Below are positions 50,317-59,134 of a stretch of 64,000 bases of DNA, piece after piece; position 1 is the first letter of the stretch; the number at the start of each line of letters is the position of its first letter. The translations under genes and the position numbers were made by a program. The stretch comes from Streptomyces sp. TRM70350 (GTDB taxonomy: Bacteria; Actinomycetota; Actinomycetes; Streptomycetales; Streptomycetaceae): contig NZ_JAHUXH010000018.1 of NCBI RefSeq assembly GCF_019219825.1, forward strand, positions 62,001 through 126,000, given 5' to 3'. The notes beneath the pieces are model-generated. The model saw only the letters and a program-made list of their open reading frames with translations. It searched no databases and had not been told where the DNA came from.

Positions 50317-51363
50317 CTAGGGGGTTGAGGCTTGCGCCAGTTGCAAGGCGTAGGTCGGCCACCAAGCCCCTGCCTTCGGGCCGCCCTTGCACTCGCCGTC
50401 CGATTCTCCCGGGCGTTTGATCCAGAGGTAGGCGTCCACCAGCGGGTCGGCCGTCTTTGTCGTCGGGGTTTCTCCCAGGGCCCTGCCCGGGGGGTTGCAC
50501 CAGCGTTCGTCGGGGTCGCCCTCCGTGTAGGGGCCGTTGCCGTTGCGGCTGGTGTCGATGACGAAGTGTTTGCCTCCGACCTTGGCGGAGAGCTCCTTGC
50601 CGTAGGCGATGGAGTCCTCGGTGGAGTAGAAGTTGGAGACGTTGACCGCGAAGCCGTCGGCCTGGGCGATGCCGGCGCGGTCGAGGGGCTCGAAGATCTG
50701 GTCGGGGTGGCCCCAGCCCGCGTTGCCCGCGTCCAGGTAGACCTTGGTGTTCTGCTGGGACTTGAGCTTGTCGACGGCGTACTTCAGGAGGTCGTAGCGC
50801 TCCTGGTGGAACTCGCCCGGCGTGCAGCCGTCCACCAGGTGCAGCACGGCGTCCGGTTCCAGGATCACCGTCGCGGAGCGGTCGCCGATGCCCCGGGCGA
50901 CGCCGTCGATCCAGGCGCGGTAGGCGTTGCCGTCGGGGGCGCCGCCGCCCGAGTACTGGCCGCAGTCGCGGTGCGGGATATTGTAGAGCACGAGCAGGGC
51001 CGTACGGTCGGCCTTGGCGGCGGCCTCGGTGAAGCCGCGCGTCTCCTGCTCGGGGTTGTCCGGGCCGATCCACTCACCGGTCGGCTGCCGGGCGATCTTG
51101 CGGATCTGGTCGGCCTCGGTGTTCTTGCCGTCCTTCACGTAGTCGGCGACCTGCTGGGCCGCGTTCCCGTGCGGGTTGATCCAGAACGGGGCGGCGTCCT
51201 TGGGCTGTTGGGTGATCCCGCCGCCGGTGTCCCTGTCACCGCCGCCCCCGTCACCGTCACCGCCGCCGCCGCCGTCGCCGGACGTGCAACCCGCGATCAG
51301 CAGCGCCGCCCCCAGCACCACCGCGGTCGCCCGCAGTCCGGCCGCCCCCCTGCTGCCGTACAT
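50317..51363 (-). CDS. cslZ: CslZ, GH6 endoglucanase lipoprotein
   Basis: Protein of 348 aa from ATG 51363 with aagggggag upstream. It has a lipoprotein signal with lipobox LLIAGC (Cys26) and a Gly/Asp-rich linker, then a GH6 domain (FWINPHGNAAQQVADYV, ALLVLYNIPHRDCGQYS, ATVILEPDAVLHLVDG with the catalytic Asp, NGNGPY, WCNPPGRALGE). It cleaves beta-1,4-glucan outside the membrane, probably trimming the CslA/GlxA product. It is convergent with glxA, which fits the known cslA-glxA-cslZ grouping. Confidence 0.9.
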   Translation of the reverse strand: MYGSRGAAGLRATAVVLGAALLIAGCTSGDGGGGGDGDGGGGDRDTGGGITQQPKDAAPFWINPHGNAAQQVADYVKDGKNTEADQIRKIARQPTGEWIGPDNPEQETRGFTEAAAKADRTALLVLYNIPHRDCGQYSGGGAPDGNAYRAWIDGVARGIGDRSATVILEPDAVLHLVDGCTPGEFHQERYDLLKYAVDKLKSQQNTKVYLDAGNAGWGHPDQIFEPLDRAGIAQADGFAVNVSNFYSTEDSIAYGKELSAKVGGKHFVIDTSRNGNGPYTEGDPDERWCNPPGRALGETPTTKTADPLVDAYLWIKRPGESDGECKGGPKAGAWWPTYALQLAQASTP

Positions 51364-51456
51364 CCAACTCCCCCTTGGCTGCACCGGTATCGGCCCCAAT
51401 CCTGACATACGTCGCGCCGCCCTCACGAGGCCGCCGCCGGGCTTGGCCGGGAGCTG

Positions 51457-52122
51457 TTACGGGCCGGTTCCGGTGAGGTAGGCCGAGACGACCACGTTCG
51501 CCGTGTAGCTGCGGGTGGCGCGGTCGAAGGTGCCGCCGCAGGTGATCAGCCGCAGTTCGGCGCGGCCGGACTTCCGTGCGCCGTAGGCCTGCTGGGCGTC
51601 GAAGCGGTCGCGGCTGAGGACCCTGATGTCGTCGACGGTGAACTCGGCGATCGTGCCGTCGTCGCGGGCGACCCGGACGGTGGCGCCGGGCTTCAGGGCG
51701 CTGATCCTGTAGAAGACGGCGGGGCGGGTCTCGGTGTCGACGTGGCCCACCATCAGCGCGGTGCCGACCTCGCCCGGCTTGGTGCCTGCGGCGTACCAGC
51801 CGACGACGGCCGGCTGGTCGTACGGCGGTGGATCGACCGCCCCCTGCGGGTCGAGCCCGCGGGCCACGACCGGCGCCTGGACGCCGAGGCCGGGGATGTT
51901 GAGGCGCTGGGGCAGCGCGCCGGTCAGGGGCTTGGCGGGGGGCGGCAGGTCGGCGGCGGGCGGGCGGCCCGCCGCCGCCATGTCGCCGGTGGTGGGCGCG
52001 GACATCCCGTGCCGTACGTCGGTCGCCTCGCGACCCCACAGCCACAGCCCGAGCAGCAGCACGGCCCAGACCACGCCCGTGACCAGCCGCCCGGTGCCGA
52101 TGGAGCGTTCCCGGTCGGACAT
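51457..52122 (-). CDS. Class F-like sortase
   Basis: Transpeptidase of 221 aa with one N-terminal membrane segment (residues 13-30), a Pro-rich stalk and a sortase domain. The catalytic residues are His127 (VGHVDT), Cys195 (LITCGG) and Arg204 (RATRSYTAN). The actinobacterial class F/E layout and short length suggest class F. It lies six bases after the gene for the surface protein that precedes it, presumably its partner or substrate. Confidence 0.88.
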   Translation of the reverse strand: MSDRERSIGTGRLVTGVVWAVLLLGLWLWGREATDVRHGMSAPTTGDMAAAGRPPAADLPPPAKPLTGALPQRLNIPGLGVQAPVVARGLDPQGAVDPPPYDQPAVVGWYAAGTKPGEVGTALMVGHVDTETRPAVFYRISALKPGATVRVARDDGTIAEFTVDDIRVLSRDRFDAQQAYGARKSGRAELRLITCGGTFDRATRSYTANVVVSAYLTGTGP

Positions 52123-52128
52123 GGCCGG

Positions 52129-52680
52129 TCAGCCCGTCCGGCGGTTGCGGCGGCCGCCGAGCACCACGACGGCGACCCCGGCGGCACCGGCGAGGACCAG
52201 TCCGGTGATCGCGTGCGCCGTGTTGGGGCCGGTGCCGCGGGCGTCCACCGCGGCGAGGTCCGCCGTACCGCCGCCGCCCGCCCTGACGGGGGCGACCGGG
52301 GAGGCGTACGCGGACGGGGAGTCGGGGCCCGGCGGGGCACCGGCGAGGGTGAGGGGTGCCGTGAACGACTTGGGCCCGTCCTCGCCGTCGCAGGTGACGT
52401 TGACCTCGTAGGGCTGGTCCGGGCGGAGCGAGGAGCGGACGCGGGTCTCGCCGGTCAACAGGCCGTCCGAGCCGCTGAGCCGGGCGTCGGCGACGAAGGG
52501 GGCCGAGGCGGCGATGCCGGTGCGGCCCGTGCAGCCGGTCACCCGCAGCGCGAGATCGCTGCCGGGGGCCGGGCGGGAGGGGCTGACCGAGACACCGCCG
52601 TCCGCCGCGTGTGCCGCCGGGGTGAGGGTGGCGGTGGCGGCCAGGACGCCCGTACAGAGAGTGAGTCGCAGTGAACCCAT
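52129..52680 (-). CDS. Sortase-linked secreted membrane-anchored protein
   Basis: Protein of 183 aa with a signal peptide at residues 1-25, an Ig-like beta domain (VSVSPSRPAPGSDLALRVTG, two Cys near 50 and 97), a Gly-rich linker and a C-terminal membrane segment (AITGLVLAGAAGVAVVVLGG) with an RRNRRTG tail. No LPXTG or LAXTG motif precedes the anchor, so it may remain membrane-bound rather than be wall-linked. It forms an operon with the sortase. Confidence 0.82.
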   Translation of the reverse strand: MGSLRLTLCTGVLAATATLTPAAHAADGGVSVSPSRPAPGSDLALRVTGCTGRTGIAASAPFVADARLSGSDGLLTGETRVRSSLRPDQPYEVNVTCDGEDGPKSFTAPLTLAGAPPGPDSPSAYASPVAPVRAGGGGTADLAAVDARGTGPNTAHAITGLVLAGAAGVAVVVLGGRRNRRTG

Positions 52681-52826
52681 CGTGAACCTCCAGACACTCC
52701 TGGAGACTCCCCCGCAGGACCCGCCCCCGCATCCTCAGTGGGGGCGGGACTGCTCCGTACGGGTGGGTTTCCCCTGATATGCCCGGCGGGTGGTTTACGG
52801 GGGCGGATGTCCCGACCGGCAGGCGG

Positions 52827-53606
52827 CTACACGCGGTCCACGAGGTCCGCGATCGAGTCGACGATCTTCGACGGCCGGTACGGGAAGTCCTCGACCCGCT
52901 CGGGCCGGGTCAGGCCGGTCAGCACCAGGAAGGTCTGCATGCCGGCCTCCATGCCCGCCAGCACGTCGGTGTCCATCCGGTCGCCGATCATCGCGCTGGT
53001 CTCGGAGTGCGCGCCGATGGCGTTGAGGCCGGTGCGCATCATCAGAGGGTTCGGCTTGCCCGCGAAGTAGGGCTTGCGGCCGGTCGCCTGGGTGATCAGC
53101 GCGGCGACGGCACCGGTCGCGGGGAGCGGGCCCTCGGCGGAGGGGCCGGTCTCGTCCGGGTTGGTGCAGATGAACCGGGCGCCGCCGAGGATGAGCCGTA
53201 CGGCCTTGGTCATGGCCTCGAAGGAGTACGTCCGGGTCTCGCCGAGGACGACGTAGTCCGGCTCGTGGTCGGTGAGGATGTACCCGATGTCGTGCAGCGC
53301 CGTGGTCAGGCCCGCCTCGCCTATCACGTACGCCGAGCCGCCCGGCCGCTGGTCGTCCAGGAACTTGGCCGTGGCCAGCGCGGACGTCCAGATGTTCTCG
53401 ATCGGCACGTCCAGGCCCATCCGGCTGAGCCGGGCGTGCAGGTCGCGTGGGGTGTACATGGAGTTGTTGGTGAGCACCAGGAAGGGCTTGCCGGACTCAC
53501 GCAGCTTCTTGATGAAGGCGTCGGCCCCCGGGATCGGTACGCCCTCGTGGATCAGCACTCCGTCCATGTCGGTGAGCCATGACTCGATGGGCTTGCGGTC
53601 TGCCAT
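52827..53606 (-). CDS. HAD-IIA phosphatase (NagD-like)
   Basis: Protein of 259 aa with HAD motif I WLTDMDGVLIHEG (Asp nucleophile 13 and Asp15), motif II VLTNNS, motif III Lys in AGKPNPLMM, and motif IV MIGDRMDTD. This is the NagD subfamily of sugar/nucleotide phosphatases. It is cytoplasmic. The surrounding genes give no substrate hint. Confidence 0.93.
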   Translation of the reverse strand: MADRKPIESWLTDMDGVLIHEGVPIPGADAFIKKLRESGKPFLVLTNNSMYTPRDLHARLSRMGLDVPIENIWTSALATAKFLDDQRPGGSAYVIGEAGLTTALHDIGYILTDHEPDYVVLGETRTYSFEAMTKAVRLILGGARFICTNPDETGPSAEGPLPATGAVAALITQATGRKPYFAGKPNPLMMRTGLNAIGAHSETSAMIGDRMDTDVLAGMEAGMQTFLVLTGLTRPERVEDFPYRPSKIVDSIADLVDRV

Positions 53607-53915
53607 GTGCGTCGATCACTCCTGGCGTACGTGCGGGCTGAGCGGGGCGCCGGAACCACGGCGTACCGACGCCCCCAGCGTAGCGGCGCCGTGGACGGTG
53701 ATGCCCTTGCCGTCGGAGGCCGAGCAGCTGCCGCCGCGGGCGGAGCGGGCGGTGGCGAGCAGGGCGCCGCGGTCGGTGGCGGCGTGGGCGAGCGCCCCAG
53801 AGGGACGCGACGCTGTATCCGTATCAATGTGCGGCTCCGCCGCGTGGGCGCGACCAGCCGCAACGGGCCCGCAGACCAACGACGACCAACCGCGGTACCA
53901 GGTGGCGCGGAGCGC
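53607..53915. other. Intergenic region with dispersed repeat copy 2
   Basis: A 309-base gap. Bases 53824-53859 are the inverted copy of the 36-bp repeat at 50266. A minus-strand frame upstream (stop near 53616) shows some order (HAATDRGALLATARSARGG, GKGITVHGAATLG) and could be the remains of a gene end, but no start or family is evident. Confidence 0.5.
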
Positions 53916-54647
53916 TCAGCGCCGCCTCCGCACCAGCAGCAGGGCCCCGCCGGCGACGACCAGCAGGAAGGAGACGGCGACAAGGACACCGTGGGGCGTG
54001 GTGAGGCCGGTGCCGGCGAGTTCGTCGGCGAAGGGGAGGCGGCCGTCGGGGGCGGCGGAGGAGTCGTCGTCCGGCTCGGCGGCACCGCCCGAGTCGACCC
54101 GCACCCGGAACCGGTAGTCGTTCGACTGCCCGACCCAGTCACCGTCGTCCTCGCGCCGCTGGACGACGGCCGCGTTGGCGGTGACGTCGTTCGGTACGGC
54201 GTCGGAGGTCATCGCCAGCCGCACCCGCACGGTCAGCGTCTGCCCGGGCGGCACGGTGAAGCCGGGGAACCCGTCGAACGCCCCGACGAGTTCGTCCCTG
54301 TCGGTCCGCTCGAACCGCACCGGACGCGGCCGCGCCCCCTCGTAGAACTCCAGCCGCGACTGCGTCGGCTTCAGCGCCCGCTCGCCGTCGACCAGCACGA
54401 CGACCGGGTGGATGCCGGTGCAGGGGCTCTTGGTGGTGTTGGTGAGCTCGATGGACCACACCCCGTATCCGCCGCCGGCGTCGTAGGAGTCGGGGCCGCC
54501 GTGGATGCGGGTGGTGATCGGGAACTGCCGGTCGTCGGAGGCGGCGCAGTGGGGCCCGGCGGCCGCGTGCCCCGGCGACGCGGCTCCGCCGAGGAGGGCT
54601 GCCGCGGCCAGACAGAGGGAGAGGGGGACGGACGTGCACAGGCGCAT
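53916..54647 (-). CDS. Secreted protein with LAXTG sortase signal
   Basis: Protein of 243 aa from ATG 54647. It has a signal peptide at residues 1-29 (SVPLSLCLAAAALLGGAA), a beta-sandwich-like domain (FPITTRIHGGPDSYDAGGGY, VPPGQTLTVRVRLAMTSDAV), an acidic Ala/Asp spacer, then LAGTG, a hydrophobic segment (VLVAVSFLLVVAGGALLLV) and RRRR. LAXTG is the motif of class E sortases, which anchor chaplins in streptomycetes, so this is probably a wall-linked protein. The sortase encoded 1.8 kb away may or may not be the enzyme used. Confidence 0.85.
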   Translation of the reverse strand: MRLCTSVPLSLCLAAAALLGGAASPGHAAAGPHCAASDDRQFPITTRIHGGPDSYDAGGGYGVWSIELTNTTKSPCTGIHPVVVLVDGERALKPTQSRLEFYEGARPRPVRFERTDRDELVGAFDGFPGFTVPPGQTLTVRVRLAMTSDAVPNDVTANAAVVQRREDDGDWVGQSNDYRFRVRVDSGGAAEPDDDSSAAPDGRLPFADELAGTGLTTPHGVLVAVSFLLVVAGGALLLVRRRR

Positions 54648-54782
54648 GAACCCATTCCGCGCCGGGCTTCGCCCTGCCCGCGAGGACACCGCGCCGTACG
54701 GCCCAACAGGTCCGCCCGATCGGGCAGGTGGCCCGAGCTGACCCACCGGATCCGCCCAACCACCGGCAACACCCAGCCGCCC

Positions 54783-55916
54783 TCACCCCACCCCCTGCCC
54801 GAACAACGGCGCCAACAGCAACTGCGCCGCCCCCTCGGCGACCGCACACCCCCCACCACCCGCGACCCGCACCGGCACCACCTGCTCCCCCGTACGCCGG
54901 GCGCGTTCGGCGAGAACCGCGGCGACTCCCCGTACGAACCGCTCCGGCTCCCCGGCGACGATCCGCCCGCCCAGCAGCACGAGATCGACATCGAGCAGCG
55001 CGACCAGGTTGCTCGCCCCGACCCCCAGCACCCGCGCCGCCTCCGCCACGTCCCCGCGCGCCACCGCGGCCAGACACAGCGCCTCGACGCACCCCCGGTT
55101 CCCGCACCCGCACACCGGCCCGTCCAGCTGCACGACCTGATGCCCGAACTCCCCCGCCCCGGTCCGGGCCCCGCGATGGACCGCACCCCCGATCACCAGT
55201 CCGCATCCGAGCCCGGCCGCGAAGTGCAGGTACGCGAAGGACCCGCCCTCACCCGCCACCGACAGCCCCAGCGCGGCGGCGTTCGTGTCCTTGTCGACCA
55301 CCACCGGCATGCCCAGCCGCCGCTCCAGCACATCGCGCAGCGGAAACCCGTCCCACTCCGGAAACCCGGTGACCCGGTGCAGCACCCCACGGACGTGATC
55401 GAGCGGCCCGGGCAGGGCGACCCCGACCCCGGGCAACGACCGGACGTCGGCCGCCGACTCGCCCCCGAGGAGCTCCGCGACGAGGGCCACCACCTGACCC
55501 ACCACGGCCTCGGCGCCCGCCCCGAGGTCCATCGCCGTCCGGCGCTCGTCCACCACCGCACCCGCGAGATCGACCAGCACCGCCCGCAGCTCGTCCCGGT
55601 CCAGATGCACCCCCACGGCGTGCCCGGCCTCCGGCACCAGCCGCAGCACCGTCCGCGGCTTGCCCCCCGTCGACACCAGCCGCCCGGCCTCGACCGCCAG
55701 CCCCTCGTCCCGCAACCGTCCGGTGATCTTGCTGACGGCCTGCGGAGTCAGCCCGGTCCGTTCGGCGAGCTCCAGCCGGCTGACGCCCTCCGCCCCGGCC
55801 CGGCGCAGCAGACCGAGCACGAGCGCGGCGTTGTGGCTGCGCACCGCCAGCAGATTCGCCCCTTGCCGCAAGCCCTCGCGCGTGCCCGCCCCGGTGGTGG
55901 TGTTCGGCCTGTTCAC
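54783..55916 (-). CDS. ROK-family transcriptional repressor
   Basis: Protein of 377 aa from GTG 55916. It has an N-terminal winged helix (SRLELAERTGLTPQAVSKIT) and a ROK sugar-kinase-like domain with the zinc motif CGCGNRGCVEALC after GEFGHQVV. The phosphate/ATP-like loop is degenerate, as in regulators. It is divergent from the Gfo/Idh gene, with a 27-bp palindrome between them. Confidence 0.9.
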   Translation of the reverse strand: MNRPNTTTGAGTREGLRQGANLLAVRSHNAALVLGLLRRAGAEGVSRLELAERTGLTPQAVSKITGRLRDEGLAVEAGRLVSTGGKPRTVLRLVPEAGHAVGVHLDRDELRAVLVDLAGAVVDERRTAMDLGAGAEAVVGQVVALVAELLGGESAADVRSLPGVGVALPGPLDHVRGVLHRVTGFPEWDGFPLRDVLERRLGMPVVVDKDTNAAALGLSVAGEGGSFAYLHFAAGLGCGLVIGGAVHRGARTGAGEFGHQVVQLDGPVCGCGNRGCVEALCLAAVARGDVAEAARVLGVGASNLVALLDVDLVLLGGRIVAGEPERFVRGVAAVLAERARRTGEQVVPVRVAGGGGCAVAEGAAQLLLAPLFGQGVG

Positions 55917-55939
55917 CCTGCCATTGTCCTCTCCGCTTG

Positions 55940-55966
55940 CACTTTGGCAACAGCGTTGCGAAAGTG
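55940..55966. promoter_or_regulatory. 27-bp palindromic operator between ROK and Gfo/Idh genes
   Basis: The half-sites CACTTTGGCAAC and GTTGCGAAAGTG flank a 3-bp centre, with 11 of 12 positions complementary. The site lies 5 bases before the ATG of the oxidoreductase and 23 bases before the repressor start, so bound ROK protein could control both genes. Confidence 0.75.
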
Positions 55967-55971
55967 GACGC

Positions 55972-57051
55972 ATGACTGGCACACCCCCTGGCTCGCCCCT
56001 CCGCGTCGGCCTCGTCGGCTACGGCCTCGCGGGCTCCGTCTTCCACGCCCCGCTGATCGCCGCCACCGAGGGCCTCACCCTGGACACAGTGGTCACCTCG
56101 AACGCCGAGCGGCAGGAGCAGGCCCGCACCGAGCACCCCGGCGTACGGGTCGCCGCCACCCCGGACGAGCTGTTCGAGCATGCCGAGGACCTGGACCTGA
56201 TCGTCGTCGCGTCCCCGAACAGGACGCACGTCCCCCTCGCCACCACCGCCCTGAAGTCCGGCCTCCCGGTGGTCGTCGACAAGCCCGTCGCCGGCACCGC
56301 GGCCGAGGCCCGCGAGCTGGCCGCCCTCGCCGACGAGCGCGGCCTGCTCCTGTCCGTCTTCCAGAACCGCCGCTGGGACAACGACTTCCTGACCCTGCGC
56401 CGGCTCCTCGCCGAGGGCGAGCTGGGCGACGTATGGCGCTTCGAGTCCCGCTTCGAGCGGTGGCGGCCGCAGCCCAAGGGCGGCTGGCGGGAGTCCGGCG
56501 ACCCCGCAGAGATCGGAGGTCTGCTGTACGACCTCGGCAGCCACGTCGTCGACCAGGCACTGGTCCTCTTCGGCCCCGCCACCTCCGTCTACGCCGAGGC
56601 CGACATCCGCCGCCCGGGCGCCGAGACGGACGACGACACCTTCATCGCTCTCACGCACGCCGGCGGCGTCCGCTCGCACCTCCACGTCTCCGCGACGACC
56701 GCCCAGCTCGGCCCGCGTTTCCGGGTGCTGGGCTCGCAGGCGGGCTACGTCAAGTACGGCCTCGACCCGCAGGAGGCGGCCCTCCGGGACGGTCGGCGCC
56801 CCGGCCCCGGCTGGGGCACGGAACCCGAGTCGCTGTGGGGCCGGATCGGCTCCGGCGAGTCCCCGCTGACCGGCGGCGGCCGCCCGCTGCGCACCCTGCC
56901 CGGCGACTACCCCGCCTACTACGCCGCGATCGCCGCCGCCCTGCGCGACGGCGCCCCCAACCCGGTGACCGCCCTGGAGGCGGCCGCCGCCCTCGACGTA
57001 CTGGAAGCGGCCCGCCGTTCGGCCCGAGACGGAGTGACGGTGACCCTGTGA
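55972..57051 (+). CDS. Gfo/Idh/MocA-family oxidoreductase
   Basis: Protein of 359 aa with the NAD(P) loop VGLVGYGLAGSVFHAPLI (residues 12-29), the DKPVAGT motif with the catalytic Lys, and the C-terminal family pattern GGLLYDLGSHVVDQALVLFG. It probably oxidises a sugar or inositol-type substrate. It is coupled to the next gene (GTGA) and faces the ROK repressor, a usual pairing for sugar metabolism. Confidence 0.92.
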   Translation: MTGTPPGSPLRVGLVGYGLAGSVFHAPLIAATEGLTLDTVVTSNAERQEQARTEHPGVRVAATPDELFEHAEDLDLIVVASPNRTHVPLATTALKSGLPVVVDKPVAGTAAEARELAALADERGLLLSVFQNRRWDNDFLTLRRLLAEGELGDVWRFESRFERWRPQPKGGWRESGDPAEIGGLLYDLGSHVVDQALVLFGPATSVYAEADIRRPGAETDDDTFIALTHAGGVRSHLHVSATTAQLGPRFRVLGSQAGYVKYGLDPQEAALRDGRRPGPGWGTEPESLWGRIGSGESPLTGGGRPLRTLPGDYPAYYAAIAAALRDGAPNPVTALEAAAALDVLEAARRSARDGVTVTL

Positions 57052-57563
57052 CCAACAGCCACAAGTCCGCGATGACCCCGAAGATCGCCCCCGAACTGAC
57101 GCCCACCGTCGAGGAGTTGGAGGCGCAGGAACGCCGTCTGGTGTTCCGGCAGTTCACCTGCGACGACGCCTGGGCGCTCGGCTCGCTGCTGGTGGAACTG
57201 GCCCGGGAGCGCCAGGCCCCGGTCGCCGTCGACATCCACCGCGCCGGACAGCAGCTCTTCCACGCCGCCCTGCCCGGCTCCACCCCCGACAACGACGCCT
57301 GGATCGCCCGCAAGCGCCGGGTGGTGGAGCGCTACGGCTCCGCGTCGTACCTGGTCGGCGCCCGCTTCCGGGCCAAGGGCACGACGTTCGAGGAGTCCTC
57401 CCGCCTGGACCCCGACACCTACGCCGCCCACGGCGGCTCCTTCCCGATCACCGTGGAGGGTGTGGGCGTCGTCGGCGCGGTGACGGTCTCCGGGCTCCCG
57501 CAGCTCCAGGACCACCGCCTGGTGGTGGAGGCGCTGGAGCACTTCCTGGGCGATCGGGAATGA
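57048..57563 (+). CDS. UPF0303 / heme-degrading-domain protein
   Basis: Protein of 171 aa from GTG 57048, overlapping the preceding stop. It matches the UPF0303 (DUF336, GlcG/HbpS fold) pattern: FTCDDAWALGSLLVELARER, PVAVDIHRAGQQLFHAALPG, GSFPITVEGVGVVGAVTVSG. The function is undefined. Co-transcription with the oxidoreductase suggests a shared pathway. Confidence 0.87.
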   Translation: MTNSHKSAMTPKIAPELTPTVEELEAQERRLVFRQFTCDDAWALGSLLVELARERQAPVAVDIHRAGQQLFHAALPGSTPDNDAWIARKRRVVERYGSASYLVGARFRAKGTTFEESSRLDPDTYAAHGGSFPITVEGVGVVGAVTVSGLPQLQDHRLVVEALEHFLGDRE

Positions 57564-57665
57564 GATCCCGGACGCCCACGTCCTGACCCGGGCCGGGATT
57601 ATCCCGAGCGGCCCTCCGGTTGGCACACCCGTATCAGCCGTCACGGCAACCGGAGGGATCGCGCC

Positions 57666-58541
57666 ATGAACAACCCCGTAGCCTCGCTGAAGGAGCGGCT
57701 GGGACGGTACGGCATCTGGAGCGTGGGCCTGCGCTCGGAGGACCCCGCCCGCCGCGCCGAGCTCGACGCGGCGGCCGCCGAGCTGGAGGAACTGGGCTTC
57801 GGTGCGCTCTGGCTGGGCGGCAACAGCTCCGCCGCCAACGCCGCCCCCCTTCTCCACGCCACCAAGAGCATCACCGTCGGGACCAGCATCCAGAGCATCT
57901 GGCAGTACGGGGCCGAGGACAGCGCTGCGGCGTTCGCCGACGTGGAGGCGGCCCACCCCGGCCGCTTCGTCCTGGGCCTCGGCGTCAGCCACGCGAAGCT
58001 CGCGGAACAGTACCGGCGCCCGTACTCGGCCCTCGTCGCCCACCTCGACGCCCTGGACGCGGCCGGGGTACCCGCCGAGCGCCGTGTCCTGGCCGCACTC
58101 GGCCCGAAGACCCTGGAACTCGCCCGGGACCGCGCGGCCGGCGCGATCCCGTACCTGGTCACACCGGAGCACACGGCATACGCCCGGGAGATCCTGGGCC
58201 AGGCCCCGCTCCTCGCCCCTGAGGTGAAGGTCGTCCTGGAACGGGACCCGGCCCGGGCCCGCAGGGTGGCCCGGGAGTACCTGGCCCTGTATCTGTCGCT
58301 CCCGAACTACACGAACAACTTCCTCCGCCACGGCTTCACCGAGTCGGACCTGGTGGACGGCGGCAGCGACCGCCTGATCGACGCGGTGTTCGCATGGGGC
58401 GACGACAACCGCGTCCGGGAACGCGTCGCGGCGTTCCACACGGCGGGCGCGGACCATGTGGCGCTCCAGGTCGTGGACGAGAGCCCGCACGACACCCTGC
58501 CGAGCGAGGCGTGGCGCCGCCTCGCCGATCTACTGGCGTGA
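57666..58541 (+). CDS. Luciferase-like F420-type oxidoreductase (TIGR03620-like)
   Basis: Protein of 291 aa, ATG 57666 with ggaggg upstream. Pattern: RYGIWSVGLRSEDPARRAEL, ELGFGALWLGGNSS, TKSITVGTSIQSIW, GRFVLGLGVSHAKL. This belongs to the F420-dependent luciferase-like subfamily common in actinomycetes. The substrate is unknown. Confidence 0.88.
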   Translation: MNNPVASLKERLGRYGIWSVGLRSEDPARRAELDAAAAELEELGFGALWLGGNSSAANAAPLLHATKSITVGTSIQSIWQYGAEDSAAAFADVEAAHPGRFVLGLGVSHAKLAEQYRRPYSALVAHLDALDAAGVPAERRVLAALGPKTLELARDRAAGAIPYLVTPEHTAYAREILGQAPLLAPEVKVVLERDPARARRVAREYLALYLSLPNYTNNFLRHGFTESDLVDGGSDRLIDAVFAWGDDNRVRERVAAFHTAGADHVALQVVDESPHDTLPSEAWRRLADLLA

Positions 58542-58705
58542 GCGTATGGCGTGAGCGAAACGCACGGAATGGCACCTTGTGAGGGATTTCACGAGGGAAG
58601 GGCTGGACTGGCACTCGGCGCAGACTTAGTTTCCCTAAAAGAGCAATGCGAGCCTGCCAGGCGAGTGACCTCGCGGACGGCCGCCCGTGCCCGGAAGGTG
58701 GACAA

Positions 58706-59134
58706 GTGAGCGAAGACGCCGTGTGGGTCCGGGGCGTGACCGGCATCCAACTGCACCATGTCACCGATCTCCAAGACGCGCGCCGGTTCCTGGGCAACGC
58801 CGTCATGGCGCTGAGCGCCGCCCATGTGAGAACCGGCGACACCAGGTTCTCCGGTCTCGCCGACCAGCTCAAGGCAATGGTCGCCGCAACGCGCGACCTG
58901 GAGGGCCAGGCCCGCGAGAGCATGCAGCGGCTGCACGCCACGGACCCGGAGCGGTTCGTGCGCTGCCGGGAGGGCGAGGAGCCCTGGCCGGACGAGCTCC
59001 AGGCGGGCTTCATCCCCCGCCACACCTGCCGGGACGAGTGCCTCTACCACGACCACGACGTGCTGGACGGCATCCTGCAGTGCACCTGCGGCCGTCCCCC
59101 GTGCCGCGCGTGCGCCATCGCGGGCGCACCCTGA
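58706..59134 (+). CDS. Hypothetical Cys-rich-tail protein
   Basis: Protein of 142 aa from GTG 58706 with aaggtgg upstream; ATG 58646 is an alternative. The N-terminal 95 residues are helical and charged. The C-terminal 40 carry CRDECLYHDHDVLDG followed by CTCGRPPCRAC, seven Cys and several His, which suggests one or two zinc sites. I do not recognise the family. Its position just ahead of the zinc-ribbon FmdB gene is noted, but they are separated by 244 bases. Confidence 0.65.
   Translation: MSEDAVWVRGVTGIQLHHVTDLQDARRFLGNAVMALSAAHVRTGDTRFSGLADQLKAMVAATRDLEGQARESMQRLHATDPERFVRCREGEEPWPDELQAGFIPRHTCRDECLYHDHDVLDGILQCTCGRPPCRACAIAGAP

Noticed and set aside
53616..53879. Minus-strand ORF as a gene
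   Set aside because: It includes the dispersed repeat, lacks a ribosome-binding site and matches no family; at most a gene remnant.
53607..57563. 1318-residue plus-strand open frame
   Set aside because: Most of it is antisense or out of frame to the LAXTG protein, ROK and oxidoreductase genes; only the final UPF0303 part is real.
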